Assembly (NCBI GenBank): GCA_017308575.1
Contig: JAFKEQ010000002.1
Location: forward strand, 250,832-314,831
DNA from: Afipia sp.
Lineage (GTDB): Bacteria > Pseudomonadota > Alphaproteobacteria > Rhizobiales > Xanthobacteraceae
DNA length: 64,000 nt
Direction of reading: 5' to 3'
Shown: piece by piece, positions 10,223 to 19,962 of the stretch
Layout: each line of letters begins with the position of its first letter
Numbering within the stretch: position 1 is the stretch's first letter
Position numbers and translations under genes: made by a program
Notes under the pieces: model-generated
Databases searched by the model: none
Seen by the model: only the letters and a program-made list of their open reading frames with translations
What the model was told of the DNA's origin: nothing

Positions 10223-10417
10223 CTAACGCGCGCTCCGCTCTGCCTCGGTCCGCAGGCAGGACGGGCATAGGCAGTCTTCGCCTTCGATCGGCATCGGCAG
10301 GCGCACTGCCTCGTCCATGCACCAGCAATGCCCCGACAGATCGCAGGTGAACCCAGCGCCGCAACGCGCGCAGGTCAATGACCGCTGTGCCGGAGCTGCC
10401 GTTGACGATTTTGTCAT
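10223..10417 (-). CDS. Cysteine-rich CWC-type small protein
   Basis: A 64-residue protein with seven cysteines arranged as CARCGAGFTCDLSGHCWC and later CLCPSC, compatible with one zinc- or metal-binding module. The CWC tripeptide after GH is the signature of the cysteine-rich CWC family (PF14375), which has no known function. An ATG at 10417 is preferred over a GTG four codons upstream. It is convergent with the SemiSWEET gene. Confidence 0.7.
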   Translation of the reverse strand: MTKSSTAAPAQRSLTCARCGAGFTCDLSGHCWCMDEAVRLPMPIEGEDCLCPSCLRTEAERSAR

Positions 10418-10508
10418 AGTTCCGTTCACGACTTTGCCGAATCCTTCATGTGACGTTCAGGCGTCCGGCGCGCATAGTTGACCTTGCCGGTTCAACAAAG
10501 GTTCCGCA

Positions 10509-11978
10509 ATGGCTCGCGATCCGCACGGTGCACTTCTAGCACTTAATCGCTTCGGTTTCGGCGCGCGGGGCGGCGCGGCAAGTGATTTTTCCAGCGCGGC
10601 GTCCGATCCGCGCGGCTTTGTGAAGGCCGAACTCGGCCGCCCTAATGCTGCGTTGCTGGATGCGCCCGGCCTGCAGGAGACGCCGGCGCTGGCGCAGGCT
10701 GTTTTCGATTATCAACGAGACGTGAAGCAGCAGCGCGAGCTTGCTGCGAAATCCATGCAGGATATGGCCGCGTCCGGCGACAGGCCAGTCACTCCTGAAC
10801 CAAGGCCGATGGCGGATGCGATGCAGCCGAAGATGCCGCCTGCAAAAGAGCCGCCGAAGCCGCTCAACGTCATCCAGAAAACTTTTCGCGCCGAAGCGCT
10901 GGCGCGCATCCAGCGCGCGACCATGGCCGAGAGCGGCTTTGTCGAACGGCTCGTGACGTTCTGGTCGAACCATTTCTGCATTTCCGCCAACAAGGGCGAA
11001 CTGGCGCGGGCATGGGCCGGCGCGTTCGAGCGGGAGGCGATCCGCCCGCATGTGCTGGGGCATTTCAACGACATGCTGCGCGCGGTCGAGCAGCATCCGG
11101 CGATGATCTTCTTTCTCGACAACCAGCAGTCGGTGGGGCCGCAATCGCGCGCGGGCAAAAATCGCAAGCGCGGCCTGAATGAAAATCTCGCCCGCGAGAT
11201 CATGGAACTGCACACGCTCGGCGTGCACGGCGGATACACGCAGGACGACGTGACGTCGCTGGCGCGGATCATCACCGGCTGGACCTTCGCAGGCCGAAAT
11301 GGAAAGCTCGCGCCGCCCGGCACATTTGCATTCAATCCCAATGCGCATGAGCCGGGGCCGCAGAAGCTGCTCGGCAAGATTTATGAGGATACCGGCGTCG
11401 CGCAGGGCGAGGCCGCGCTGGCCGACATCGCGGGCAATCCGGCCACGGCAAAATTCATTGCCGCGAAGTTCGTGCGTCACTTTATCGCCGACGATCCGCC
11501 GCCTGCGCTGGTGGCGAAACTGGAGACGACATTTCGCAAGACCGATGGCGACCTGCGGGCGATGACGCTGGCCTTGCTGGATTCCGATGAGGCGTGGCGC
11601 GCGCCGATGAGCAAGATTCGAACGCCCTATGATTACCTGATCGCGAGCGGGCGGATGATGGGCCAGATTCCCGGCGATCCGCAGCGCTATCTCGGCGGAC
11701 TGAACGTGCTCGGCCAGCCATTGTGGACGCCCGCCGGACCGAACGGCTTCGCCGATACCAATGCCGCATGGGCCGCGCCGGAAGGACTCAAGCTGCGCCT
11801 CGATATCGCGTCGCAGATATCGTCGCGGATCGGTGATGCGATCGATCCGCGCGCGCTGCTCGATGTGGTGGCGGGCGATGCAGCATCCACCGAAACACGC
11901 CAGACCATCGAGCGCGCGGAATCCAAACAGCAGGCTTTCGCGCTGCTGCTGATGTCGCCGGAATTCCAGAGGAGATGA
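10509..11978 (+). CDS. DUF1800 domain protein
   Basis: A 489-residue DUF1800 protein. Recognisable pieces are the N-terminal LLALNRFGFGARGG, the segment MAESGFVERLVTFWSNHFCIS, the core NENLAREIMELHTLGVHGGY, and TGWTFAGRNG. The family almost always sits directly upstream of a DUF1501 gene, as here, and the pair is thought to act at or outside the inner membrane. The biochemical role is not established. It overlaps or abuts the next gene, so the two are translationally coupled. Confidence 0.88.
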   Translation: MARDPHGALLALNRFGFGARGGAASDFSSAASDPRGFVKAELGRPNAALLDAPGLQETPALAQAVFDYQRDVKQQRELAAKSMQDMAASGDRPVTPEPRPMADAMQPKMPPAKEPPKPLNVIQKTFRAEALARIQRATMAESGFVERLVTFWSNHFCISANKGELARAWAGAFEREAIRPHVLGHFNDMLRAVEQHPAMIFFLDNQQSVGPQSRAGKNRKRGLNENLAREIMELHTLGVHGGYTQDDVTSLARIITGWTFAGRNGKLAPPGTFAFNPNAHEPGPQKLLGKIYEDTGVAQGEAALADIAGNPATAKFIAAKFVRHFIADDPPPALVAKLETTFRKTDGDLRAMTLALLDSDEAWRAPMSKIRTPYDYLIASGRMMGQIPGDPQRYLGGLNVLGQPLWTPAGPNGFADTNAAWAAPEGLKLRLDIASQISSRIGDAIDPRALLDVVAGDAASTETRQTIERAESKQQAFALLLMSPEFQRR

Positions 11979-11980
11979 CC

Positions 11981-13222
11981 ATGGCGAATATTCCAATGGA
12001 TTGCTGTGAAAGTCACACCGCGCGCGGCGTGTCGCGGCGCGCTCTGCTGATGGGCGGCGCGACCTTCGCGGCATGGGCTTACTTGCCGAAATTCGCGCGC
12101 GCCAAGGACGGCCGCGATCCGCGCTTTGTCACCATCATTCTGCGCGGCGCGCTGGACGGGCTTGCCACCGTCGCGCCGGTGGGCGATCCGGATTATGCCG
12201 ATCTGCATGGCGCGATCGCGCTGACACGCGACGGCCCGCATGCCGCCATTCCGCTGGACTCGTTCTTCGCGCTGCATCCGTCGATGCCGGAATTCGCGCG
12301 CATGTATAAGGACAAAAAAGCCGCGGTGGTTCATGCGGTGGCAACCGGTTATCGCGAGCGCTCGCATTTCGACGGACAAGATGTGCTGGAGAGCGGCTTT
12401 CCCGGGCCGGGCCGCGTGCAGAGCGGCTGGCTCAATCGCGCGCTGGAAGCGCTTCCGCGCGGCGAACGGGTGACGAGCGGTCTTGCGGTCGGGCCGACCA
12501 CGCCATTGGTGTTGCGCGGCGCCGCGCCGACCGTCGGCTGGGTGCCGCCGACCTTGCCGCAGACGGCGGACGACACCGCGATGCGTCTGATCAATCTCTA
12601 TACCCATCGCGATCCCGCCCTTGCGTCGGCGCTGTCGCAGGGACTGCAGATCGACAAGATCGCCGCTTACGACGACGGCATGAAGCCGAAGCCCGGCATG
12701 AACGGCGTCGGCGCGATGCGGCTGGCGGCGAAAGGCGCGGCGCGGCTGATGGCGGCGGACGACGGGCCGCGCATCGCGGCGCTGGCGTTCGATGGCTGGG
12801 ACACGCATGCCAATGAAGGCGGCCCTGTCGGGCGGCTGGCGCAACTGCTGTCGGGACTCGACGGCGCGCTGGCGGAATTCGAGAGCACGCTCGGCGAACG
12901 CTGGAAGGACACGGTGATCGTGGTCGCCACCGAGTTCGGCCGCACCGCGCGCATCAACGGCACATCCGGCACCGATCACGGCACCGGCACCATTGCGCTG
13001 CTGGCGGGCGGCGCGGTGAACGGCGGGCGTGTCATCTCGGACTGGCCGGGATTGAAACTCGCCAACCTTCATGAAGGCCGCGACCTGAAGCCGACGACGG
13101 ATCTGCGCGGCGTCATCAAGGGCGTGCTGCGCGACCATCTCGGCCTCGGCGATCGCGTGCTGGCGGACACGGTGTTTCCGGACAGCGCGGGCGTGAAGGC
13201 GACGGGCGGGCTGGTGGTGTAG
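11981..13222 (+). CDS. DUF1501 domain protein (sulfatase-like fold), Tat-type signal
   Basis: A 413-residue DUF1501 protein, the usual partner of DUF1800. The N-terminus has SRRALLMGGATFAAWA followed by ARA, resembling a twin-arginine signal. Later segments include RFVTIILRGALDGLA, the GWDTH motif (DGWDTHANEGG), and EFGRTARINGT with TDHGTG, all hallmarks of the family and of its alkaline-phosphatase-like fold. The start at 11981 is chosen because a GGAG lies six bases ahead; an ATG at 11975 overlaps the upstream stop but is too close to that GGAG. Substrate unknown. Confidence 0.88.
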   Translation: MANIPMDCCESHTARGVSRRALLMGGATFAAWAYLPKFARAKDGRDPRFVTIILRGALDGLATVAPVGDPDYADLHGAIALTRDGPHAAIPLDSFFALHPSMPEFARMYKDKKAAVVHAVATGYRERSHFDGQDVLESGFPGPGRVQSGWLNRALEALPRGERVTSGLAVGPTTPLVLRGAAPTVGWVPPTLPQTADDTAMRLINLYTHRDPALASALSQGLQIDKIAAYDDGMKPKPGMNGVGAMRLAAKGAARLMAADDGPRIAALAFDGWDTHANEGGPVGRLAQLLSGLDGALAEFESTLGERWKDTVIVVATEFGRTARINGTSGTDHGTGTIALLAGGAVNGGRVISDWPGLKLANLHEGRDLKPTTDLRGVIKGVLRDHLGLGDRVLADTVFPDSAGVKATGGLVV

Positions 13223-13255
13223 AGGGCAGGTCGCTACGATCTGCGACAAATAAAA

Positions 13256-13459
13256 TGTCGTCCCCGCGGGGACCCATAGCGCCCCAAGTCGACGTCATCC
13301 TGAGGTGCGAGCACTTGCGAGCCTCGAAGGATGACGACAGGGTTCGCATTTTTTCCGCGCATCCTTCGAGGCTCGCCGTGAATAGCGGCTCGCACCTCAG
13401 GATGACGCGACCTCAATCAGTTTCGGGCCAATGGGTCCCCGCTTTCGCGGGGACGACAT
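13256..13459. repeat. Composite nested palindromic repeat
   Basis: Two inverted repeats, one inside the other. The outer pair is GTCCCCGCGGGGACCCAT at the left and ATGGGTCCCCGC...GCGGGGACGAC at the right. The inner pair starts CGTCATCCTGAGGTGCGAGC and ends GCTCGCACCTCAGGATGACG (13293-13407), with a central GAGCCTCGAAGGATG/CATCCTTCGAGGCTC pair. The same nesting occurs at 43844-44053. It occupies nearly all the space between the DUF1501 gene and the aldo/keto reductase. Confidence 0.8.
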
Positions 13460-13490
13460 CTCATGTGTTAAGAGGCCTTTTCCGAAAGAC

Positions 13491-14432
13491 TCACCCCAGC
13501 GTGATCTTGTCGATCTGCGCCATCTCGTCGGCGGTCAGCTTCCAGTTGATCGCCTTTGCGTTCTGCTCGATCTGCTCAGGGCTCGACGCGCCGGCGATCA
13601 CGCTCGACACCTGCGGGCGTGCGGCGAGCCACGAGAACGCCAGTTCGATCATCGTCTTGCCGTGCGCATTGGCGAAGTCCTGCAGCTTGGCGACGATGTC
13701 GAAATTCTTGTCGGTCATGTAGCGGTCGGCGAGATAGCTCACCTTGCCGAAACGCGAGTCTGCGGCGGGCTTTTCGCCGCGCCTGTATTTGCCGGTCAAC
13801 AGGCTGCTTGCCAGCGGAAAAAACGGCAGCAGGCCGAGATTATATTGCTGTGCGGCGGGAAGCAGATCCTTCTCGATGTCGCGCACGATCAGGCTGTATT
13901 CGTCCTGGCACGATACGAAAGCGTGAGTGTTGATGCCGCGCGCGGTGAACTGCGCTTCGGCGATGCGCCACGCCGGGAAATTCGAACAGCCGATGTAGCG
14001 CACCTTGCCCTGCCGGATCAGGTCTTCCAGTGCGCGCAGCGTTTCCTCGATCGGCGTCAGCGGATCGAAGTCATGCTGCTGGTAGAGATCGATGTAATCG
14101 GTCTTGAGGCGGCGCAGGCTGTCTTCCACCGCGTTCATGATGTAGCGGCGCGACGCGCCCTGCTTGGTGCCGTCGTCGGACATTTCCTTGGCGTACTTCG
14201 TCGCCAGCACGATGTCCTTGCGCCGGTCGCCGAGCACCTGGCTGAGCACCGTCTCGGAGCCGCCGCGGCTGGAATAGATGTCGGCGGTGTCGAACAGCGT
14301 GATGCCGAGATCGATCGCCTTGTGAATGATCTTGCGCGAGATTTCCAGATCGCTGCGCTGGCCGAAATTGTTGCAGCCGATGCCGACCGCGGACACGCGA
14401 AGGCCGGAGCCGCCCAGATTTCTGATTTCCAT
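13491..14432 (-). CDS. Aldo/keto reductase
   Basis: A 313-residue NAD(P)H-dependent (beta/alpha)8 oxidoreductase. It starts MEIRNLGGSGLRVSAVGIG and shows the AKR signature FDTADIYSSRGGSE, where Asp and Tyr are catalytic, with the catalytic Lys in VLATKYA and the later LYQQHDFD and YIGCSNF segments. It belongs with the YghZ/voltage-channel-beta-like AKRs that reduce aldehydes or ketones; the physiological substrate is unknown. It starts 11 bases after the acyltransferase stop, so it is likely the second gene of that operon. The open frame continues upstream without a stop, but that part is a shadow of the acyltransferase. Confidence 0.9.
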   Translation of the reverse strand: MEIRNLGGSGLRVSAVGIGCNNFGQRSDLEISRKIIHKAIDLGITLFDTADIYSSRGGSETVLSQVLGDRRKDIVLATKYAKEMSDDGTKQGASRRYIMNAVEDSLRRLKTDYIDLYQQHDFDPLTPIEETLRALEDLIRQGKVRYIGCSNFPAWRIAEAQFTARGINTHAFVSCQDEYSLIVRDIEKDLLPAAQQYNLGLLPFFPLASSLLTGKYRRGEKPAADSRFGKVSYLADRYMTDKNFDIVAKLQDFANAHGKTMIELAFSWLAARPQVSSVIAGASSPEQIEQNAKAINWKLTADEMAQIDKITLG

Positions 14433-14443
14433 GATCTTGCCTG

Positions 14444-15289
14444 TCAGGTTTGATTGAACGCGGGAACGGCCGCAGCCGTTTCCTCGTTCGTACCTGACGA
14501 GGACGCGGCTGGCGAGCGCAAAGCGCGCGCCGTCATGCGCCGCACCGCGGCTTCCGCATCGCGGGCGATCTGCTTGCGGTCGGCCGTCATGCCATAGCTC
14601 ACGGCCTCGCCCCAGCTCACGGTGACGTCGACCGCGCCGGATGCGAACACGCCTTGCAGATGCGGCAGCAGTTCGGTCTCGCCATACCACGCGACCTTGT
14701 CGCGCAGCGCGCGGCCGACGGGAATGCCGCCGAACCGGGTGTAGGCGATGGAGACCGGCTGCACGGTGACACGATCGTGGTGGGTCTGGTCGCCGATGGT
14801 GTGGTGCACGGCGCCGATCAGCGCCGAGCGGAACGGCAGGATGCGAATGCCGTCGCTCGAAGTGCCTTCGGGAAACAGCACCACCACATCGCCGCCGCCG
14901 AGGCGGTCGCCCATGGCGCGCGCGGTGTCGCCGGTCTTGTGGCGGCGTTCGCGCTCGACGAAAATCGTGCGCTGCAATTTCGCCAGCCAGCCGAACAGCG
15001 GCCAGTTCGCGACTTCGGATTTGGCGACGAACACCACCGGCGCGATGGCGCTGAGCACGATGATGTCCAGCCACGAGGCATGGTTCGACAGCAGCAGCAC
15101 CGGCGTCTCGCGGGTGCGCGCGCCGACCTGCGTGATGCGGATTCCGATCACGGCGCAAGCGGCGCGGTGAAACAGCAGGGGCACGATGCGCTTCAGGTTG
15201 TTGCCGAGCAGAATGCCCGCGAGCTGAAACGGCAGCAGCACGAGCGTGACGGCGGTCATGACAACGGAGACGTAGAGGGTGCGGATCAT
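14444..15289 (-). CDS. 1-acyl-sn-glycerol-3-phosphate acyltransferase family (PlsC-like)
   Basis: A 281-residue membrane-associated lysophospholipid acyltransferase. The NHx4D motif is NHASWLD (69-75) and the substrate-binding motif is FPEGTSS (139-145). An N-terminal hydrophobic helix (about residues 5-30) anchors it in the inner membrane. The family transfers an acyl chain to lysophosphatidic acid or to related lipids such as lyso-ornithine lipid, and the choice cannot be made here. It is the first gene of a two-gene unit with the aldo/keto reductase, and a minus-strand terminator sits about 115 bases upstream of its start. Confidence 0.87.
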   Translation of the reverse strand: MIRTLYVSVVMTAVTLVLLPFQLAGILLGNNLKRIVPLLFHRAACAVIGIRITQVGARTRETPVLLLSNHASWLDIIVLSAIAPVVFVAKSEVANWPLFGWLAKLQRTIFVERERRHKTGDTARAMGDRLGGGDVVVLFPEGTSSDGIRILPFRSALIGAVHHTIGDQTHHDRVTVQPVSIAYTRFGGIPVGRALRDKVAWYGETELLPHLQGVFASGAVDVTVSWGEAVSYGMTADRKQIARDAEAAVRRMTARALRSPAASSSGTNEETAAAVPAFNQT

Positions 15290-15407
15290 GCAGCGTTTGC
15301 CGGTATCGGTGAGGGACGGGTCGTCATCTGACGCATGGGATTTGCGTTATACCGGATGCATCGCGGGGGCGAACAGCGGAACCGGCCGAGCGAAGCATGC
15401 CCGGATC

Positions 15408-15465
15408 AAAAAAAGCGGCCCCGGTCGGAGACGGCGCAGAGGGGATTTACGCGACCGGGGACCGC
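15408..15465 (-). terminator. Strong minus-strand intrinsic terminator, possible 3' end of a small RNA
   Basis: On the minus strand the arm at 15452-15465 pairs with the arm at 15415-15427 (13 pairs, one bulged base), with a 24-base loop, followed by seven T residues (15408-15414). No protein gene reads into it from the right, because the next gene on that side is on the plus strand. It therefore either ends a non-coding RNA made from about 15470-15560 or acts in the leader of the acyltransferase gene. The rest of 15290-15695 shows no supportable gene. Confidence 0.6.
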
Positions 15466-15585
15466 TGCAACGCGCGACCTGTGACGGGGGACAGTTCGTG
15501 CGCGTGGGAAAGCTAGGCGGCGCGCATAACAGGGCGATGACAGGAGAGTTATCCACAGAGGACGCGCCGGATGTTTTTCTTGTAT

Positions 15586-15607
15586 CGTCCCGGCCTACGC
15601 CGGGACG
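15586..15607. repeat. Short palindrome CGTCCCGGCC/GGCCGGGACG type
   Basis: A 22-base hairpin (CGTCCCGGC-CTAC-GCCGGGACG) matching the right half of the longer element at 38630-38744. It lies in the region upstream of the DUF486 gene. Confidence 0.55.
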
Positions 15608-15695
15608 ACATCGAACCACGGAACATCATCGCCTCTTGTTGCTCCCGAGGCTTCAGGTCAGACTCTCGCAATCCGCGCTCCCCGAAAGGACTTTC

Positions 15696-16049
15696 ATGCC
15701 GACGTTCGTCTCGCCCTATCTGCTGCCGATCCTGATGCTGCTCGCATCCAACGTGTTCATGACCTTCGCATGGTACGGCCATCTGAAGTTCAAGGATCAC
15801 ACGCTGCCGCTGGTCATCATGGTGAGCTGGGGCATCGCGTTCTTTGAATACTGGCTCGCGGTGCCGGCCAATCGCTGGGGCAGCGCGGTCTATTCGGCGG
15901 CGCAGCTCAAGACCATGCAGGAAGTCATCACGCTGGTGGTGTTTGCGGGTTTCTCGGTGCTGTACCTGAAGGAGCCGCTCGGCTGGAATCACGCGCTGGG
16001 ATTTGCCTTCATCGCCGCGGGCGCGTTCTTCATTTTCCATAAGTGGTGA
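15696..16049 (+). CDS. DUF486 (DMT-fold) membrane protein
   Basis: A 117-residue protein with four hydrophobic segments, matching the DUF486 family of small drug/metabolite-transporter-like proteins. Diagnostic parts are NVFMTFAWYGHLKF, FFEYWLAVPANRWG, LKTMQEVITLVVFAGFSV and the end GAFFIFHKW. A CGAAAGGA ribosome binding site is nine bases ahead of the ATG. Function is unknown, and the size suggests it works as an oligomer. Confidence 0.85.
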   Translation: MPTFVSPYLLPILMLLASNVFMTFAWYGHLKFKDHTLPLVIMVSWGIAFFEYWLAVPANRWGSAVYSAAQLKTMQEVITLVVFAGFSVLYLKEPLGWNHALGFAFIAAGAFFIFHKW

Positions 16050-16213
16050 GAGCCGCTGCCGCTCAGCGCGTGCGGGCCGGAATCGCGGTCGCGATCGGCG
16101 CGCCCACGCACCTGCGTCGCGATCAGAAATCCTGCCACCAGGACGATCGCGAGCGTCAGCGAGACCGAAACCACCACAACAGGCATCTTCATCCGCACCT
16201 CCGCGCGCGTCAT
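15989..16213 (-). CDS. Possible small single-pass membrane protein
   Basis: A 74-residue reading frame with one strong hydrophobic helix (MPVVVVSVSLTLAIVLVAGF, then LIATQV) followed by an Arg/Asp-rich stretch. Its last 60 bases are antisense to the end of the DUF486 gene, so the C-terminus may be shorter in reality or the frame may not be used. The helix is the only reason to list it. Confidence 0.3.
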   Translation of the reverse strand: MTRAEVRMKMPVVVVSVSLTLAIVLVAGFLIATQVRGRADRDRDSGPHALSGSGSHHLWKMKNAPAAMKANPSA

Positions 16214-16254
16214 CACGCATGCAGGCCGTTGGATTATGTGAAGAGAAATCCGGC

Positions 16255-16416
16255 TCAGGCCAGAACGCGGCTCGTCAGAACGGTGAGGGTGACGATCGCG
16301 CACAACGACAACGCCGCCACGGCCAGCGAGGCGACAACGGTATGGGTCAGGCGGGACGAGGCCGTGCCTGCCGACTTCAACTGAAAACCAATTCCTGAAA
16401 CAGGCGACCCGATCAT
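16255..16416 (-). CDS. Possible 53-residue single-pass membrane protein
   Basis: A short frame beginning MIGSPVSGIGFQLKSAG, with a hydrophobic helix of about 24 residues near the end (VVASLAVAALSLCAIVTL). It lies in a 530-base stretch with no other candidates and reads in the same direction as the possible small protein just downstream. It could be a genuine small inner-membrane protein, but conservation cannot be checked here. Confidence 0.35.
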   Translation of the reverse strand: MIGSPVSGIGFQLKSAGTASSRLTHTVVASLAVAALSLCAIVTLTVLTSRVLA

Positions 16417-16583
16417 GGTCGTGATTCCTCAATGCGGCGGCGAATCACCGCCATACGGAATCTCTCTGGAATCGCTGTCAAATTTGCGGCGCGAAAACCC
16501 GAAACATGGCGGAACCACGGCAAGTTCAGGGAAATCAAGGCGTTATCCCCGATCTCCCCGTTATCCAGTTGTCGCTACTAGGC

Positions 16584-17255
16584 TCATGCCTCCGCAATCA
16601 GGCCGGTTTCGGCATCGGGCGCCGTGCCGGGGGCGGAGATTTCGGCCGGCTTCCAGGCCATGGAGACGAAGCGCGGCTCCTGCTCGACCCGCTTTAGCCA
16701 CGCCTTGATCGCGGGGTGGCCGCTGAGATCGAAGTCGCACTGGTTGGCGACATGGGTGTAACCGTACATCGCGATGTCCGCGACGGTGAGGTGCCCGGCG
16801 GCGAAATAGTCATGCGTCTTGAGATGATTTTCCATCACCCGCAGCGCGGCGTAGCCACGTTCCATCCAGTCTTCCAGCGAATGGGTCTGCAGGTCGCGGC
16901 CGCCGCGCACCAATACCAGCCAGAAATAGGCCGCGCCGACGCTCGGCTCCAGCGCATGCTGTTCGAAGAACATCCACTGCAGTGCCTGTGCGCGGTCGAT
17001 CCGGTCTTCCGGCGCGAGCGAGGTGCCGATCGCGACGTACCAGAGGATGGCATTGGATTCGGCGAGATAACGGCCGTCCGCCACTTCGAGCAGCGGCACC
17101 TGCCCGGACGGATTGCGCGCGAGAAATTCCGGCGTGCGGCTTTCGCCACGCAGAATGTCCACCTCGACAGCCTTGTAGGGCGCATTCAACAGCGCCAGCG
17201 CAAGGCGGACCTTGTAGCTGTTGCCGGAGCGCTGCATCGAGTAGAGCTTGTACAT
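16584..17255 (-). CDS. Glutathione S-transferase family protein
   Basis: A 223-residue GST. The N-terminal thioredoxin-like domain includes MQRSGNSYKVRLALALL (about residues 7-23), with the possible catalytic Ser in RSGNS, the cis-Pro segment GQVPLLEV and ESNAILWYVA. The helical domain contains HLTVADIAMYGYTHVA. The SGNSYKVRLALALL pattern is shared with the gene at 37702, so the two belong to the same bacterial subgroup. The substrate is unknown. Confidence 0.88.
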   Translation of the reverse strand: MYKLYSMQRSGNSYKVRLALALLNAPYKAVEVDILRGESRTPEFLARNPSGQVPLLEVADGRYLAESNAILWYVAIGTSLAPEDRIDRAQALQWMFFEQHALEPSVGAAYFWLVLVRGGRDLQTHSLEDWMERGYAALRVMENHLKTHDYFAAGHLTVADIAMYGYTHVANQCDFDLSGHPAIKAWLKRVEQEPRFVSMAWKPAEISAPGTAPDAETGLIAEA

Positions 17256-17391
17256 TCGAATCCGAGGGTCGTTTTGTCGCTCTCAGACAATGATGCGCGC
17301 GGCACCTCGCTGCAAGTCCCATACCCTGGAAATGGTAGAAAACTGCTGCCGCACTGCACGCTGTCAGCAGATTGTGCGCACTTTCGGCTTT

Positions 17392-18435
17392 TCAGTGTTC
17401 GTGCGTCACATCGGCGCGCGCGTCAGCGCGCAGCGGATCACGCACCGGCGATCCGGCGGGGCCGCCATCCGAAAGATCGGGGATAATCGAAGGCGAATCT
17501 GCGGCGGGCGAGAACCGCGCTGTGCTTGCGGCGGAGCGACTGCGCAGCGACCAGGATGCTGCGATCCAGCACCCGAGCGCGATTGCGATACCGGCGATCA
17601 CGTCGACCACGTAGTGGCTGCCCGCGAAGGGCGTCGCCAGGATCATTGCGATGTTGAGGATCAGCGCGATCGTTCGCAATCCACGAACGCGCCAGAGCGC
17701 GATCGCGAACAGCACGCCGAGCGCGGCGTGGAGACTCGGAAACGTGATGATGCCTTCCGAATTCAATGCCGACATGGTGTTGAATGTGCCGTCCCGAAGC
17801 CCGAGAAATACGGGCCAGCTTGTCGATGATATCGGGATCGCGCCATGAGCCAGATCGGGCTGTGCATGGTAGAAGAGCCACGGTCCCGCGGCGGGGACAA
17901 AAGCCGATATGCCGATGGTGACGAGCGTCGTCAGCAGGAATGCCCGAACGAAAATGCTCAGGCGCTGAAAGTGCCCGGCGAAACCCAGCACCAGCACGGT
18001 CGCTATCACCTGCACCGTAAAGCTGAGATAGGCGATCAGAAAAAGCCGGCGCAGCCAGACGTTGGATGTGACGATCGAAACATATCCCGGCCAGTCGATG
18101 CCAAGCCGATGGTCCAGGGCGGCGAAAAGCGCATCCTGCAGGGGAAATCCCGCACGCGCGGCAAGGTATGACAGCGGCGCACCGACGGCACTGAAAGCGG
18201 CTATTTGCGCCGTGCTGGTCAGCGCGGCTGCGGCGCATGCGTCCTTGCGGACGGCGCCGTAGAACCAGCCCGCGGCGCCCAGAAGCAGGCATGCGCCCGC
18301 CGGTTTGAGGAAGGATTCCCATTCGATGCGGAGCGATCCGATCACGGATGCTGCGAGGATCGCCATGCCGATGGCCGCGATCACGATCCAGATCAGGCGA
18401 TCGGTCCGCTGTGCGGGCTTCTGAAAGGCGTTCAT
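17392..18435 (-). CDS. PAP2-family membrane phosphatase (AUR1-like)
   Basis: A 347-residue polytopic protein with about eight hydrophobic segments. The PAP2 catalytic motifs are FPSLHAA and GSHYVVDVIAG, which supply the two catalytic histidines and the aspartate. The first PAP2 motif (KxxxxxxRP) is not evident, as in the inositol-phosphorylceramide synthase-like branch, where SEGIITFPSLHAA is typical. It probably hydrolyses or transfers a lipid phosphate at the periplasmic face. The last 50 residues are Ser/Ala/Pro-rich and probably disordered. Confidence 0.82.
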   Translation of the reverse strand: MNAFQKPAQRTDRLIWIVIAAIGMAILAASVIGSLRIEWESFLKPAGACLLLGAAGWFYGAVRKDACAAAALTSTAQIAAFSAVGAPLSYLAARAGFPLQDALFAALDHRLGIDWPGYVSIVTSNVWLRRLFLIAYLSFTVQVIATVLVLGFAGHFQRLSIFVRAFLLTTLVTIGISAFVPAAGPWLFYHAQPDLAHGAIPISSTSWPVFLGLRDGTFNTMSALNSEGIITFPSLHAALGVLFAIALWRVRGLRTIALILNIAMILATPFAGSHYVVDVIAGIAIALGCWIAASWSLRSRSAASTARFSPAADSPSIIPDLSDGGPAGSPVRDPLRADARADVTHEH

Positions 18436-18649
18436 TCCGGCATCCTGGGCGGCACGATCCTTGTGCGTGCCCGAACCTACCGGGGCCGGGTTCGCGGGCC
18501 GTTAAGATCGGCAGGCGCGGAGCCGGCCACAGCCCTCATTCTTTCGGATAGCGGCCATGTCGTTGTGAATCCGGCTTCGCCGTTCAAAAGACGCGGAAAT
18601 TCCCGGCTTTCCGGCGAAGTTTCTTGCGATGCGGCATTGCCCGTTTTAG

Positions 18650-19918
<1,269 letters not shown>

Positions 19919-19962
19919 TCGCATTTGCACGGTGGCCGCCCCCGGCGGCCACCGTGTCGTCT

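Noticed and set aside
13256..13459. Could the repeats be a CRISPR array?
   Set aside because: The repeat units are inverted, not direct, and there are no regular spacers or cas genes.
14433..15158. N-terminal extension of the aldo/keto reductase frame, which could suggest a fusion
   Set aside because: That part is the out-of-frame shadow of the plsC-like gene, and a normal AKR N-terminus begins at 14432.
15549..15557. TTATCCACA, a perfect DnaA box
   Set aside because: A single copy without an AT-rich unwinding region, other boxes or origin-type neighbours does not make an origin; a 9-base match is expected by chance.
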